Part shown: in pieces, positions 56,776-64,000 of the stretch
How the letters are laid out: the number at the start of each line of letters is the position of its first letter
Position numbering within the stretch: the first letter of the stretch is position 1
NCBI RefSeq assembly: GCF_013368755.1
Contig: NC_049562.1
Span: forward strand, 6,820,001-6,884,000
Direction: 5' to 3'
From: Talaromyces rugulosus
Taxonomy: Eukaryota > Ascomycota > Eurotiomycetes > Eurotiales > Trichocomaceae
Length of the DNA stretch: 64,000 nt
Program-made: the position numbers and the translations under genes
Notes under the pieces: model-generated
What the model was told of the DNA's origin: nothing
The model's database searches: none
What the model saw: only the letters and a program-made list of their open reading frames with translations

Positions 56776-57032
56776 TGTTAGGGTCTTAGCCCCTGGGATA
56801 CTCAGGCTTCGCTCTCGTAGAATAACCGCACCTGGTCCGCACCTGGTTCGCCATAGAAGAACCCCCTGACGCTACACCAGATTCGCTAGGGCGCCCCCGG
56901 GACCCACACTCGCCTGTATCGACATTCGACAATGCGAACCCCTGCGAACCTTTTCCTTCTCTTTCTCACGTTCGAATCTACTCAATTCCTGGACCTACAT
57001 AAGGCCAGTAAGACGGGACCTAGCCCGTAACA
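56776..57032 (+). repeat. 3' LTR of intact family B element (257 bp)
   Basis: I see no difference from the 5' LTR on reading through it. It is preceded by a purine-rich run (GAAGGGGGGGAGTAA, 56761-56775) that serves as the polypurine tract and also encodes the last Pol codons and stop. Confidence 0.96.
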
Positions 57033-57037
57033 ATAGA

Positions 57038-58160
57038 AGACCTGCAGCGACTTTTGGTTGAAAAAAAATACTAGGAGCTGCTGCTATATCTTAAGCTAGA
57101 GATCAAGGAATATTTTTTTTTCTATATGATTAAACTGGAGGATAGAATCCTTATTATTTAGTGGGAGGAGCCTATAAATATAAGTACTATATCTAGCCAA
57201 TTAAAAATATTTAATGAGATCTATAGCTAGCTCTACACCTTTTTTGCTTATTATATGCGATATGGTAGTGGTAAAATATTAAATAAGAGTAGTAAGTAAT
57301 AACTATCTAATAATATAGAGCTTGTGCTTCTTTAGATTTAAGAGCTAATATACAATTAGTCTAAGACTTTATTAGTAAAGCTAAATAGAACCTAATTATA
57401 AAGCATATCAATATCTGAATATTCCTTAATTACTATTTACCTTAGAATATCAATACTGATATACAGAATATTATAAATGGCTGTAAACCTAACACAGTCC
57501 TAATATATTATATCTGGCGAATTAGTTACTTGATTAATAAGAGGCAACTATAAAACTTAAACCTGTAAAAATAGGTATTATTATATTAATATCCTAAGTA
57601 TCTAGAAGCTGTCTAGATATAAAAGAAGTAAACTTTTATTTATTAATAAGATACTAGCTATTAAAATCAAGCCTAGCTGGATTATATGACTAAGAATATA
57701 TATTGAATCTTTTATCATCTTTATCAGCTCCTAAGAATAGAAGTATATCAAAATTTTAGCTAAAAGCAAGCCAAGATTAATATTAAGCACTAATAGTCAA
57801 AGTCTGTAATTTATAATGAAAAGACTAAACAGATTCTTTAGACTAAAATTTAGATATTATTAGAATAGATTAGCTTATTAAAAAAACTTTTTATTTAGTC
57901 AAAGTCCAACTTTTTTAAAGATGAATAGATAAGATAAAATATAGATACTAGGGCAGTTACTAATTATTACTCTTTCTTTAAAAGAAGGTCTTTATAAGAT
58001 TAGTCTAAGTGTGCTATTTCTAATAATAATAAATTAGTCTAAACAATACTCTATAAACAGGTGGCTAGGGATAATATAAAATCTAAATTATTTTATATAC
58101 TAGTCATCTCTCTAGACAAGACCAAATAATATATTCTATAAACTGAGAAACTAAAACAAT
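57038..58160 (+). pseudogene. DUF3435 gene, 3' part, RIP-decayed
   Basis: It continues the gene broken at 51533 in the same frame. Readable segments are EDLQRLLVEKKY, then PINISTISSQLKIFNEIY, YYMRYGSGKILNKSS (the family's Arg-Tyr-Gly-x-Gly-Lys segment, about 57245-57290), and a basic helical region near 57780-57850 (FIMKRLNRFFRLKFRYY) matching the C-terminal coiled part of the family. Stops occur at Gln and Trp positions. The 3' limit is uncertain. Confidence 0.65.
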
Positions 58161-58589
58161 GTTTCTAGTGCTTTAGTAACCAATTACTCTTAGAGCATAA
58201 GTATACACAAAAGTAGGTAAGATATGACGCCATAATCAAGTATTTCTATAAAAAACATCTTGAAGATCGGCAGTGCAATTTCTGTAAAGATCAAAAAGAA
58301 GATATACTGACTCAGATTCATTGGCAGCAACATGCTGGGGTGGTTCATCGTCTCAAGACCTGATCTCCTTATAATCCGAACGTTTGACTGATTTTGATTG
58401 CATCTGTCCAACTTCTATAACATATTTTTTGTGGCCTTATATACCATAGTCAACTTTACCCGAATTTCATGTTTGGATTCATACGTAGAATTTTCTCTTT
58501 TTCAAAACACTCGATGTGCAGTTCGGCATATCACCAAGTAGACGTAGTTCAGTTTTCTGCGTGAGAGATCATATGTATATCAAATTTTA
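58161..58589. other. Spacer
   Basis: No supported gene. The 73-codon minus-strand frame at 58190-58411 is of poor quality. Confidence 0.35.
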
Positions 58590-59700
58590 TAGTCTTGTAA
58601 ATGGAATAGCACCACTTTTTTGGAGCAGTTTGGCAATCTCGTGATGGTCTCTATATAAGGCAGCCTGGAGAGCGTTGCGGTACGCGCCACCTTGAGCGTT
58701 GATATCTGCTCCCTTGCCTAGGAGCAGCTGGAAAATCTCTTGATGGTCTTCAAGCGAGGCGGCTTGGAGAGCGTTGCCGAACTCACCACCTTGTGCGTTA
58801 ACGTACGCTCCCTTATCTAATAGCAGTTGGACAATATCTTGATGGCCTCTGAATGAAGTGGCCTGAAGAGCGTTGCCGTAGTAGCCGCCTTATGCGTTAA
58901 TATCTGCTCAAACATATAATAAGATAACTGCAAAGCTGGTAAATGTAATATAAATTTTAAATTAGAACCTCGCCCATGTTGGATTCAGCTTAGAATTAAA
59001 ATTAAAAAGCTATAGACTCCTTTCTTGACATGGATTTGAAAGACTTTTTTATCTGGCAGTATCTGTCCTAATTCAACACTGCAGTTGGTTCCATTTGCAG
59101 AATTCCTCGACCAGCCTCTTGGATTCCGCATCAAAATCCACGAGCTTCCAATCCTCCTCCAGTTACTATAGAGTCTTCGGCACAGCAGCAACATAACAGA
59201 TTTTCTCTTACCATACAATCTCTATAGACTACATTATAAAAGCTCCTCCATATAATACCTATTTTATCAAGTCGTCCAAGACATAATAAATACCCACTAC
59301 ACCAGAATAAGCATTTCATATATAACCAAGAACAATCTTGAGCTTCTTTATTAAATAGGTCCTATAGATTTTACTAGAAATAAATAGATCAATAACATTC
59401 AGAGTTCTGACGTCATAGAAACTTACAGCACCTTGATCAGCGTCTTCCCACCGCCAAGTAAAACCCCAAGCCCTAAAACCCCCACTACTAGACAGCACCA
59501 GAAACCTAGCCATTTAGCATCATAGAAATTTTACCACTTTTTATCTTTTTCTTTAGCCTCTATTGTATCCCACCTTTCTAGATAACAGCTCTTAAGCAAA
59601 CATTCCACAGCAAGGACTATAATAGTTTTCCCCAGACAGCTAACGTTCTGCCTTAGTTCCTTCTTCAGGATTTCAAATAAAAGAAATAATAAGAAGTAAA
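58590..59700 (-). pseudogene. Ankyrin-repeat protein gene, decayed
   Basis: On the minus strand, three ankyrin repeats at 58910-58605 read GNALQATSFRGHQDIVQLLL, GNALQAASLEDHQEIFQLLL and NALQAALYRDHHEIAKLL, each followed by the usual loop (KGADINAQGG). The protein then stops after GAIPF. Upstream (59700-59040) a single frame with Gln-type stops encodes a charged helical region (EILKKELRQNVSCLGKTIIV; ERWDTIEAKEKDKKW), a probable transmembrane segment (LVVGVLGLGVLLGGG), a donor GTAAGT near 59430 and then VAAVPKTL...LEEDWKLVDFDAES. Few stops occur within the ankyrin part. The whole was once one gene; its function is unknown. Confidence 0.62.
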
Positions 59701-60539
59701 ACAAAAGCTTTTAGTCTAATATCTATCTTTATACAAGTTAAAGAACCTGTGCTACTCTTTTATCTATTAAACCATTTAAAATAAAAAAAGTAAATAATCT
59801 ATCAGGTCAAAAATTTTACTTCTACTAGATATTAAAGTTCTGATCTAGATATACCAATAGGTCATCTTGAATAAGACCATAGCTATACGTAAGATCATCT
59901 TTAATGCTAGGGTCAGATAATAGGTGAAGGATTTTCAGCTCTAATAGAAGATTTTCCATTCTTTAGGATTGTTTTGGAGACTTCTGGGCTTTTCAATAAG
60001 ATAATATACTCTGATTATCCTTAGCAGAAGAAAGAGATTAGAAATCAAAGGATTAGTTAGAAAGTCCAACAAGAAAATTGCTGCTTTTCTGTCTATGTAC
60101 TTTCTATCTATTAGCTGCATAGAGAAAAATAAAGACAGAGTCGAGGCAGTTTTATATCTTGACCACAGTCTATTTTTTGATTTGTTTTAAGAGCGAAATA
60201 TGCAATTCGAATCATCATTTTTGCGGATGGTTGGTTTCCATCTGCGAAAAGTGCGCGTCAATGGTGTGAGATTGGGGTATGATGGTATTGAACAGTTTCC
60301 AAAACATGCATATATAAGAAGCCACCTCATTAAACATTAATACAAGAATTATATATTCCACTTCCCATTCTATCTGTATAGTCCAAAGTTATTTTTCAAT
60401 CACAATAAATGCTTCTTAAGCTCAGAATAGGACGCAAGAAACAGGAATAGGATTTATCACGAATGCCAAAACTAGAAAGCCAAGATTAGATCTATCAGTC
60501 TCAAAAGCCTTTCCGTAGCAGTAAAAACATTGGCGAATC
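59701..60539. other. AT-rich spacer
   Basis: Nothing recognised. A GC-richer patch at 60190-60300 has no coding frame that I can support. Confidence 0.35.
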
Positions 60540-61016
60540 ACATTCTAAAAGAGACATTTTATATTAGTGACAGATCCAGCAAATTTCAACTTCCATCAAT
60601 ACAAATAAAAGTCTCATATTCTCTCTCCTTCAAAGCCTTACCAGTCTTCTGGTCCTCACTTCCAGGCCCCAACAGACGGAGCTGCCATATCAGACTTCCA
60701 CAAATACCAGGTACATTCTCCTAAAGCTAGATACCCCAGCTAGTAATATTATTGGCACCAAAGAAAATACCATCCTGCTTCTTACCATCAATATAATGAT
60801 AATACACATCAACCAGTTCACTGTCATCCTCAGCTTAACCCCACTTTAGTTAAGCACTCACAGGGTTGCTAGTGATATTAATAGACAAATAATCATTTTC
60901 ATTATCATAAAAAACCATTACTTCAAATCCAATTCCCAATGTGCAGATAAGATAAGACTTTACGTCAAATTTTTGATTGACAATACTGACCTATAAGCTT
61001 TTTATTAGCATTTTCC
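60540..61016 (-). pseudogene. Unrecognised gene fragment truncated by an LTR
   Basis: A continuous minus-strand frame starting at the LTR boundary reads VSIVNQKFDVKSYLICTLGI, then YDNENDYLSINITSNPVSA, ELVDVYYHYIDGKKQDGIFF, CGSLIWQLRLLGPGSEDQ and EREYETFICIDGS, with four or five Gln/Trp-type stops. The 5' part is cut off by the family A LTR at 61017. The family is not recognised. Alternating hydrophobic and polar residues suggest a beta-rich domain. Confidence 0.45.
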
Positions 61017-61765
61017 TGTCAATCGGTTCAACAACTCGTCACCAAGATGTGAATCGGGGTGGGTATTCTGCTAACAGAAGACAAGATGAGAACGTTGTGT
61101 AAGGCAATCCTAGGATAAGTAGAGTACTATCGCAATGATAGGCTGCAAAGTATGTTGAAGAGTAATAGTAATATGCTATTTGCTTGAGAGAATAAAACAC
61201 AATGAGCTAGATACATGATGGTAAATGAGTGTCCTTATATAGCTGATCCTAAACATAGCGAGCATAGTCGATGCTCTGTTGGCTATGTTGTTGACATATC
61301 CAAACATAGTCTGGCTATGTTTGGCTATGTTCCCTGCATAGTCACGTGCCATGGTGCACTTCCACTGACATGGTGCATGCGCACCGCTGGGGTGCATCCG
61401 CACCGGGTGTACTCGCACAGGGTAGGTGGTTCTGCACTAAGTGTATTTGCACGGAAATGGTGCAGCCGCACCATTTAGGGTGTATGTCCACCTGGTGTGT
61501 CTTCACTAAACCAGTGCATCTGCACTGTCCAGATCACGTGAGTTCTCGTGTAGTCACTTCCGTCTTCGTTCCTACAATTAGCAAGTCTACTCCATAGGAG
61601 TTTCAGGCAGCTTGCTTATGTAAGTAGCGTCCGCTACTTATCGATTGGCTGAGCGTTCACGATTCTTATGACAATCCCCTCCTTCGAAGGCTGGCGTCCC
61701 GACAGTCACATAAATAGTCGCAGGCCCCCCGTCGCATAGGTAGGCGAATTTCTTTCTTGTTAACA
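61017..61765 (-). repeat. Family A 3' LTR, well-preserved copy (749 bp)
   Basis: Reads TGTCAATCGG...GTTAACA on the plus strand. The element body (pol on the minus strand) lies to its right, so this is the 3' LTR of a minus-strand element. It contains a perfect 10-bp inverted repeat CCAAACATAG / CTATGTTTGG (61300-61309, 61315-61324) within a cluster of CATAG/CTATG words (61250-61345), and nine short palindrome-like elements (61353-61525). The left flank is TTTCC; the other end of the element is outside the window. Confidence 0.92.
61353..61525. repeat. Array of nine GGTGCA-N-GCACC-type short palindromes in the family A LTR
   Basis: Copies begin at 61353, 61372, 61391, 61406, 61440, 61459, 61479, 61494 and 61513. 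Each is 13-14 nt with GTG and CAC arms around a 4-6 nt centre. The best are GGTGCATGCGCACC, GGTGCATCCGCACC and GGTGCAGCCGCACC. Starts are 15-20 nt apart with one 34-nt gap. The same array, RIP-degraded, is visible in inverted orientation at about 480-605. The layout suggests cooperative binding sites for a dimeric factor or an RNA structure. Confidence 0.7.
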
Positions 61766-61788
61766 TTCTTGGTGGTGATGTTCTGACC

Positions 61789-62343
61789 ATGTCGTCAAAG
61801 CAAAACATAAATACGAAAAACCTTCGGCTGCGTATCGAACAGTCTGGTATTATTCTGCCGATTCCTTGTCATCGTTGTGCAGTCCAAGGGAAGGTTTGCA
61901 TTAAATCTGAAATTTCGAGTCGCTGTAGCGAGTGCGTTGGTTTTGGTCGCTGCAAGTGTCGCGATATGGCCTCGTCTGACCTGGCGTGGAAAAAGCTCAT
62001 CAAGGCTCAAGAGAAGATTGAGGCCGATGACGATCGGTTGAATGCTGAGCTTGAGGCTCTCCTTGCCAAACGGGCTCGTTTGCATAAACAAAGGAAACTT
62101 CTCCGAAAGCGTGCTGGAGAATTTATTCAAACGGATATAAAGGATGTGGAGGAGTTGGAGCGTTTGGAGGAAAAGGAGGAGGAGGAACGGAAACGAGAGG
62201 CCGAGCTGCAAAAATCAAACGAGATGATTGCGGCTGCCATCCAGGAGTTTCCCGTGTCGTCTAACAACGAGTTCGACCACGTCCTCTCCGAGTTTCTTTC
62301 TGGCGAAACGCTCGAATCTTTTCGGGGCAGTTCAAGTGCCTAA
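61789..62343 (+). CDS. Antisense ORF of family A: small cysteine-cluster, coiled-coil protein (184 aa)
   Basis: It starts 24 nt inside the LTR and runs against pol, overlapping the last 83 nt of pol tail to tail. Cys27, Cys30, Cys37, Cys46, Cys49, Cys55 and Cys57 form two zinc-cluster-like halves (CHRCAVQGKVC and CSECVGFGRCKC). A long charged coiled coil follows (about residues 68-155, KLIKAQEKIEADDDRL through ELERLEEKEEEERKREAELQ). Similar small CxxC proteins are commonly annotated in fungal genomes. It could bind DNA or RNA of the element. The other copy (1-182) has a nonsense change at codon 18. Whether it is translated is unknown. Confidence 0.65.
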   Translation: MSSKQNINTKNLRLRIEQSGIILPIPCHRCAVQGKVCIKSEISSRCSECVGFGRCKCRDMASSDLAWKKLIKAQEKIEADDDRLNAELEALLAKRARLHKQRKLLRKRAGEFIQTDIKDVEELERLEEKEEEERKREAELQKSNEMIAAAIQEFPVSSNNEFDHVLSEFLSGETLESFRGSSSA

Positions 62344-64000
62344 CTGGTTCCCATGAATTGTGTTCAGGTCCGTATCCTTTCCAGCTGACTAAGTAAAAGA
62401 TTCTTCCTTCCACTAACTTTCTCTTTAGAATGTTTTCAACTTCATATTCATCCTCGGTTGCTTCGTCGTTACTGTTTTCTGGGTTTTCGGTTGGTTCCAA
62501 TAATGAGATGTGAAATACTGGGTGCACTTTCATTCTTGCTGGTAGTCGGAGTTTGTAATTGTCGTTAGCGAGTTTTTCTTGAATTGCGAAAGGTCCGTAT
62601 TTGATAGCGTCAAGTTTGTTGCTTGGTCTCTTGCTTGGAATGTTGAATTTTTTCTGTCCAATTGTTCGTCGTAGTAAGTAAACTTTCTCCCCCTTTTTGA
62701 GGATTGGCGCGTCCTCGCGCTTCTTGTCGTAGTAGGTCTTCATTCGGTTTTCAGCCCACTTGATGTCTTTCGATATTGTGTGATGGAGTGCCTGTAGTTT
62801 GTTGGCTTGTATTATCGCGGCTTCGGATAATCCTTCTCGTGGTACTTCAGACCATGTCATTCTTGGGTGTCGTCCAAGATTCGCAAAATGTGGAACTTGT
62901 TTTGTCGTAGCGTTTTCTGCATTGTTTAATGCGAACTGTGCTAATGGTAGTAGTTCTACCCAATTGTCTTGTTCCCAATCTAAATAGTGTCGAAAATACT
63001 GTTCAACTGTTTGAATCATTCTCTCGGACTGGCCATCAGTCTGTTGGTGATTCGCGGTTGATAACTTGTGATGCATTCCGCATGCCTTTGCAATTGTCTG
63101 CCAATATTTGGATGTAAACAACTTGTCTCGGTCTGTGATAAGTTCGTTTGGTAATCCGGTCCATACAAAAACTTTTCGTAACATAAGTTTTGCACATTGT
63201 TCTGCTGTCATATCCTTTGGTGTTGGTTCTAAGATAACATATTTCGTAAGTCGGTCGACTGTTATCATGGCATCGGTGTAGGTAATTCCTGTTACTGGGT
63301 CCTTGGACTGCGGTAGTCCTTGGATAAAGTCAACAGTGATACTTTTCCATGCTTCTTCTGGTACTTCCGGTATTTGCATTTTTCCAAAGGGTTTGTGGTG
63401 TACTGCTTTGTTTCTGTTGCATTCGTCGCAGTTTCTGATGTAATTCTCAACCCTTTTTCGGACATAAGGAAAGTAGAATGTTCGGGTAATCATTTCGATT
63501 GTCCTTTCAACTCCTTGGTGTCCTTTTGTTGGAGGATCGTGGTATCGCTGAATGACTTCCGTAGTCATATTCTGCGGTACTCTGATCATTCCATTCCATA
63601 TCGCTAAGCCTTTCTGAACATTTTTCGTAACTTGTCCGGCTTGTAATTCTTCTTGTATTTTTTGATCCTTGTTGGTTTCCCGATACATTCGTTCGTAGAA
63701 CGGATCATCGTCAACAACTCTTATTGCGGTCGCAATGATCGCATTGTGATTGTGGCGTAGAACTCCTGATTCTTCTTGCAGAATGTTTGTCTTGGGGGGT
63801 TCTATCCCGATTGCGTAATCTGGTCGTCTGCTTAATGCGTCTGCTGCTGCATTTTGTTTTCCTGGAATATGTTCAATCCTGTAATTGAATTTGGCTAGTT
63901 CTTCGGCCCATCGTATTTGTCTTCCAGATAATTCTTTTGTTGTCGTGAAGTACTTCAAATTGTGATGATCGCTTTTGACGATTACTTCATGTTTTGCTCC
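62261..64000 (-). CDS. Family A Pol, C-terminal part: RNase H end, integrase, chromodomain (runs off the window)
   Basis: The frame is open to the last base of the window. It begins inside RNase H (SDHHNLKYFTTTKELSGRQI) and continues with the post-RNase H segment PGKQNAAADALSRRPDYA. Next come an integrase zinc region (GHQGVERTIEMITRTFYFP...NCDECNRNK) and the catalytic core TVDFIQGLP, LITDRDKLFTSKYW and HQQTDGQSERMIQTVEQYF, holding the D, D and E residues. A GPF/Y-like segment (KYGPFAIQEKL) and a C-terminal chromodomain (EVENILKRKLVEG; YLVSWKGYGPEHNSWEPV) follow. No stops, so this copy looks intact as far as visible. Gag, protease and reverse transcriptase must lie beyond 64000. Confidence 0.93.
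   Translation of the reverse strand, partial: GAKHEVIVKSDHHNLKYFTTTKELSGRQIRWAEELAKFNYRIEHIPGKQNAAADALSRRPDYAIGIEPPKTNILQEESGVLRHNHNAIIATAIRVVDDDPFYERMYRETNKDQKIQEELQAGQVTKNVQKGLAIWNGMIRVPQNMTTEVIQRYHDPPTKGHQGVERTIEMITRTFYFPYVRKRVENYIRNCDECNRNKAVHHKPFGKMQIPEVPEEAWKSITVDFIQGLPQSKDPVTGITYTDAMITVDRLTKYVILEPTPKDMTAEQCAKLMLRKVFVWTGLPNELITDRDKLFTSKYWQTIAKACGMHHKLSTANHQQTDGQSERMIQTVEQYFRHYLDWEQDNWVELLPLAQFALNNAENATTKQVPHFANLGRHPRMTWSEVPREGLSEAAIIQANKLQALHHTISKDIKWAENRMKTYYDKKREDAPILKKGEKVYLLRRTIGQKKFNIPSKRPSNKLDAIKYGPFAIQEKLANDNYKLRLPARMKVHPVFHISLLEPTENPENSNDEATEDEYEVENILKRKLVEGRIFYLVSWKGYGPEHNSWEPVRHLNCPEKIRAFRQKETRRGRGRTRC

Larger units (their letters stand above)
51534..57032 (+). mobile_element. 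Intact family B Ty3/gypsy chromovirus retrotransposon (5499 bp)
   Basis: Two 257-bp LTRs, between which I see no difference, enclose 4985 bp with complete gag and pol. ATAGA flanks both sides (51529-51533, 57033-57037). The LTRs begin TGTTAGGG and end CCCGTAACA. Removing the element and one ATAGA restores the reading frame of the DUF3435 gene around it (KAEGLYLI continuing into EDLQRLLVEKKY). Absence of RIP in the element, and RIP in the gene it disrupts, shows the insertion is younger than the decay. All enzymatic motifs are present, so it is plausibly mobile. Confidence 0.97.

Overview
The window is nuclear DNA of a filamentous ascomycete (Pezizomycotina). The signs are short spliced introns with GT..AG ends, a SAT4-type membrane protein, a nonribosomal peptide synthetase (NRPS), fungal Ty3/gypsy and Tad-like elements, and pervasive C-to-T / G-to-A decay of repeated DNA that turns CAG/CAA, CGA and TGG codons into stops. 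That decay is the signature of repeat-induced point mutation (RIP). The genus cannot be fixed from the sequence alone. Most of the window is an AT-rich, transposon-filled, gene-poor compartment.

Layout. Both edges carry the 3' end of the same chromovirus-type Ty3/gypsy family (family A), in opposite orientations: a 749-bp LTR at 206-954 (mutated copy, body off the left edge) and a 749-bp LTR at 61017-61765 (well-preserved copy, body running off the right edge). Inside lie a truncated gene fragment (955-1348), a decayed hAT DNA transposon (1370-5160), and a decayed NRPS (about 5161-12111, A-T-C-A-nMT-T-TE). A solo LTR of family B (12321-12577) and an intron-containing pseudogene (about 12690-13459) follow. 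Next come a long AT-rich stretch with an F-box remnant and 18-20 bp minisatellites (16090-20860), a full-length but RIP-decayed family B Ty3/gypsy element (20861-26344), and several dead genes, including a SAT4/fungal-rhodopsin type gene (28273-29400).

Two apparently functional host genes sit in the middle: an oleate hydratase/MCRA-family gene (31526-33204, one intron) and, convergent to it, a short endosulfine (Igo1/ENSA) gene (33597-34017, one intron). Beyond them is a decayed endosulfine fragment and a dead membrane-protein gene. These are followed by an intact Tad-like non-LTR retrotransposon (about 35979-42269), a decayed Ty3/gypsy element of a third family (D, 43424-49418), a dead DUF3435 (tyrosine-recombinase-like) gene split by an intact family B element (51534-57032), an ankyrin-repeat pseudogene (58590-59700) and another gene fragment up to the right LTR.

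Chronology. Three elements look young: the family B element at 51534 (I see no difference between its LTRs, a 5-bp target duplication, both ORFs open), the Tad-like element (both ORFs open, GC-rich), and the right-hand family A element (pol and an antisense ORF open). They sit among older copies of the same kinds of element that RIP has destroyed. Points most worth a second look are a probable self-primed reverse-transcription site in family B, an antisense zinc-cluster ORF and short-palindrome array near the 3' end of family A, RIP that appears confined to an internal duplication of the NRPS gene, and the intact endosulfine/oleate hydratase pair.
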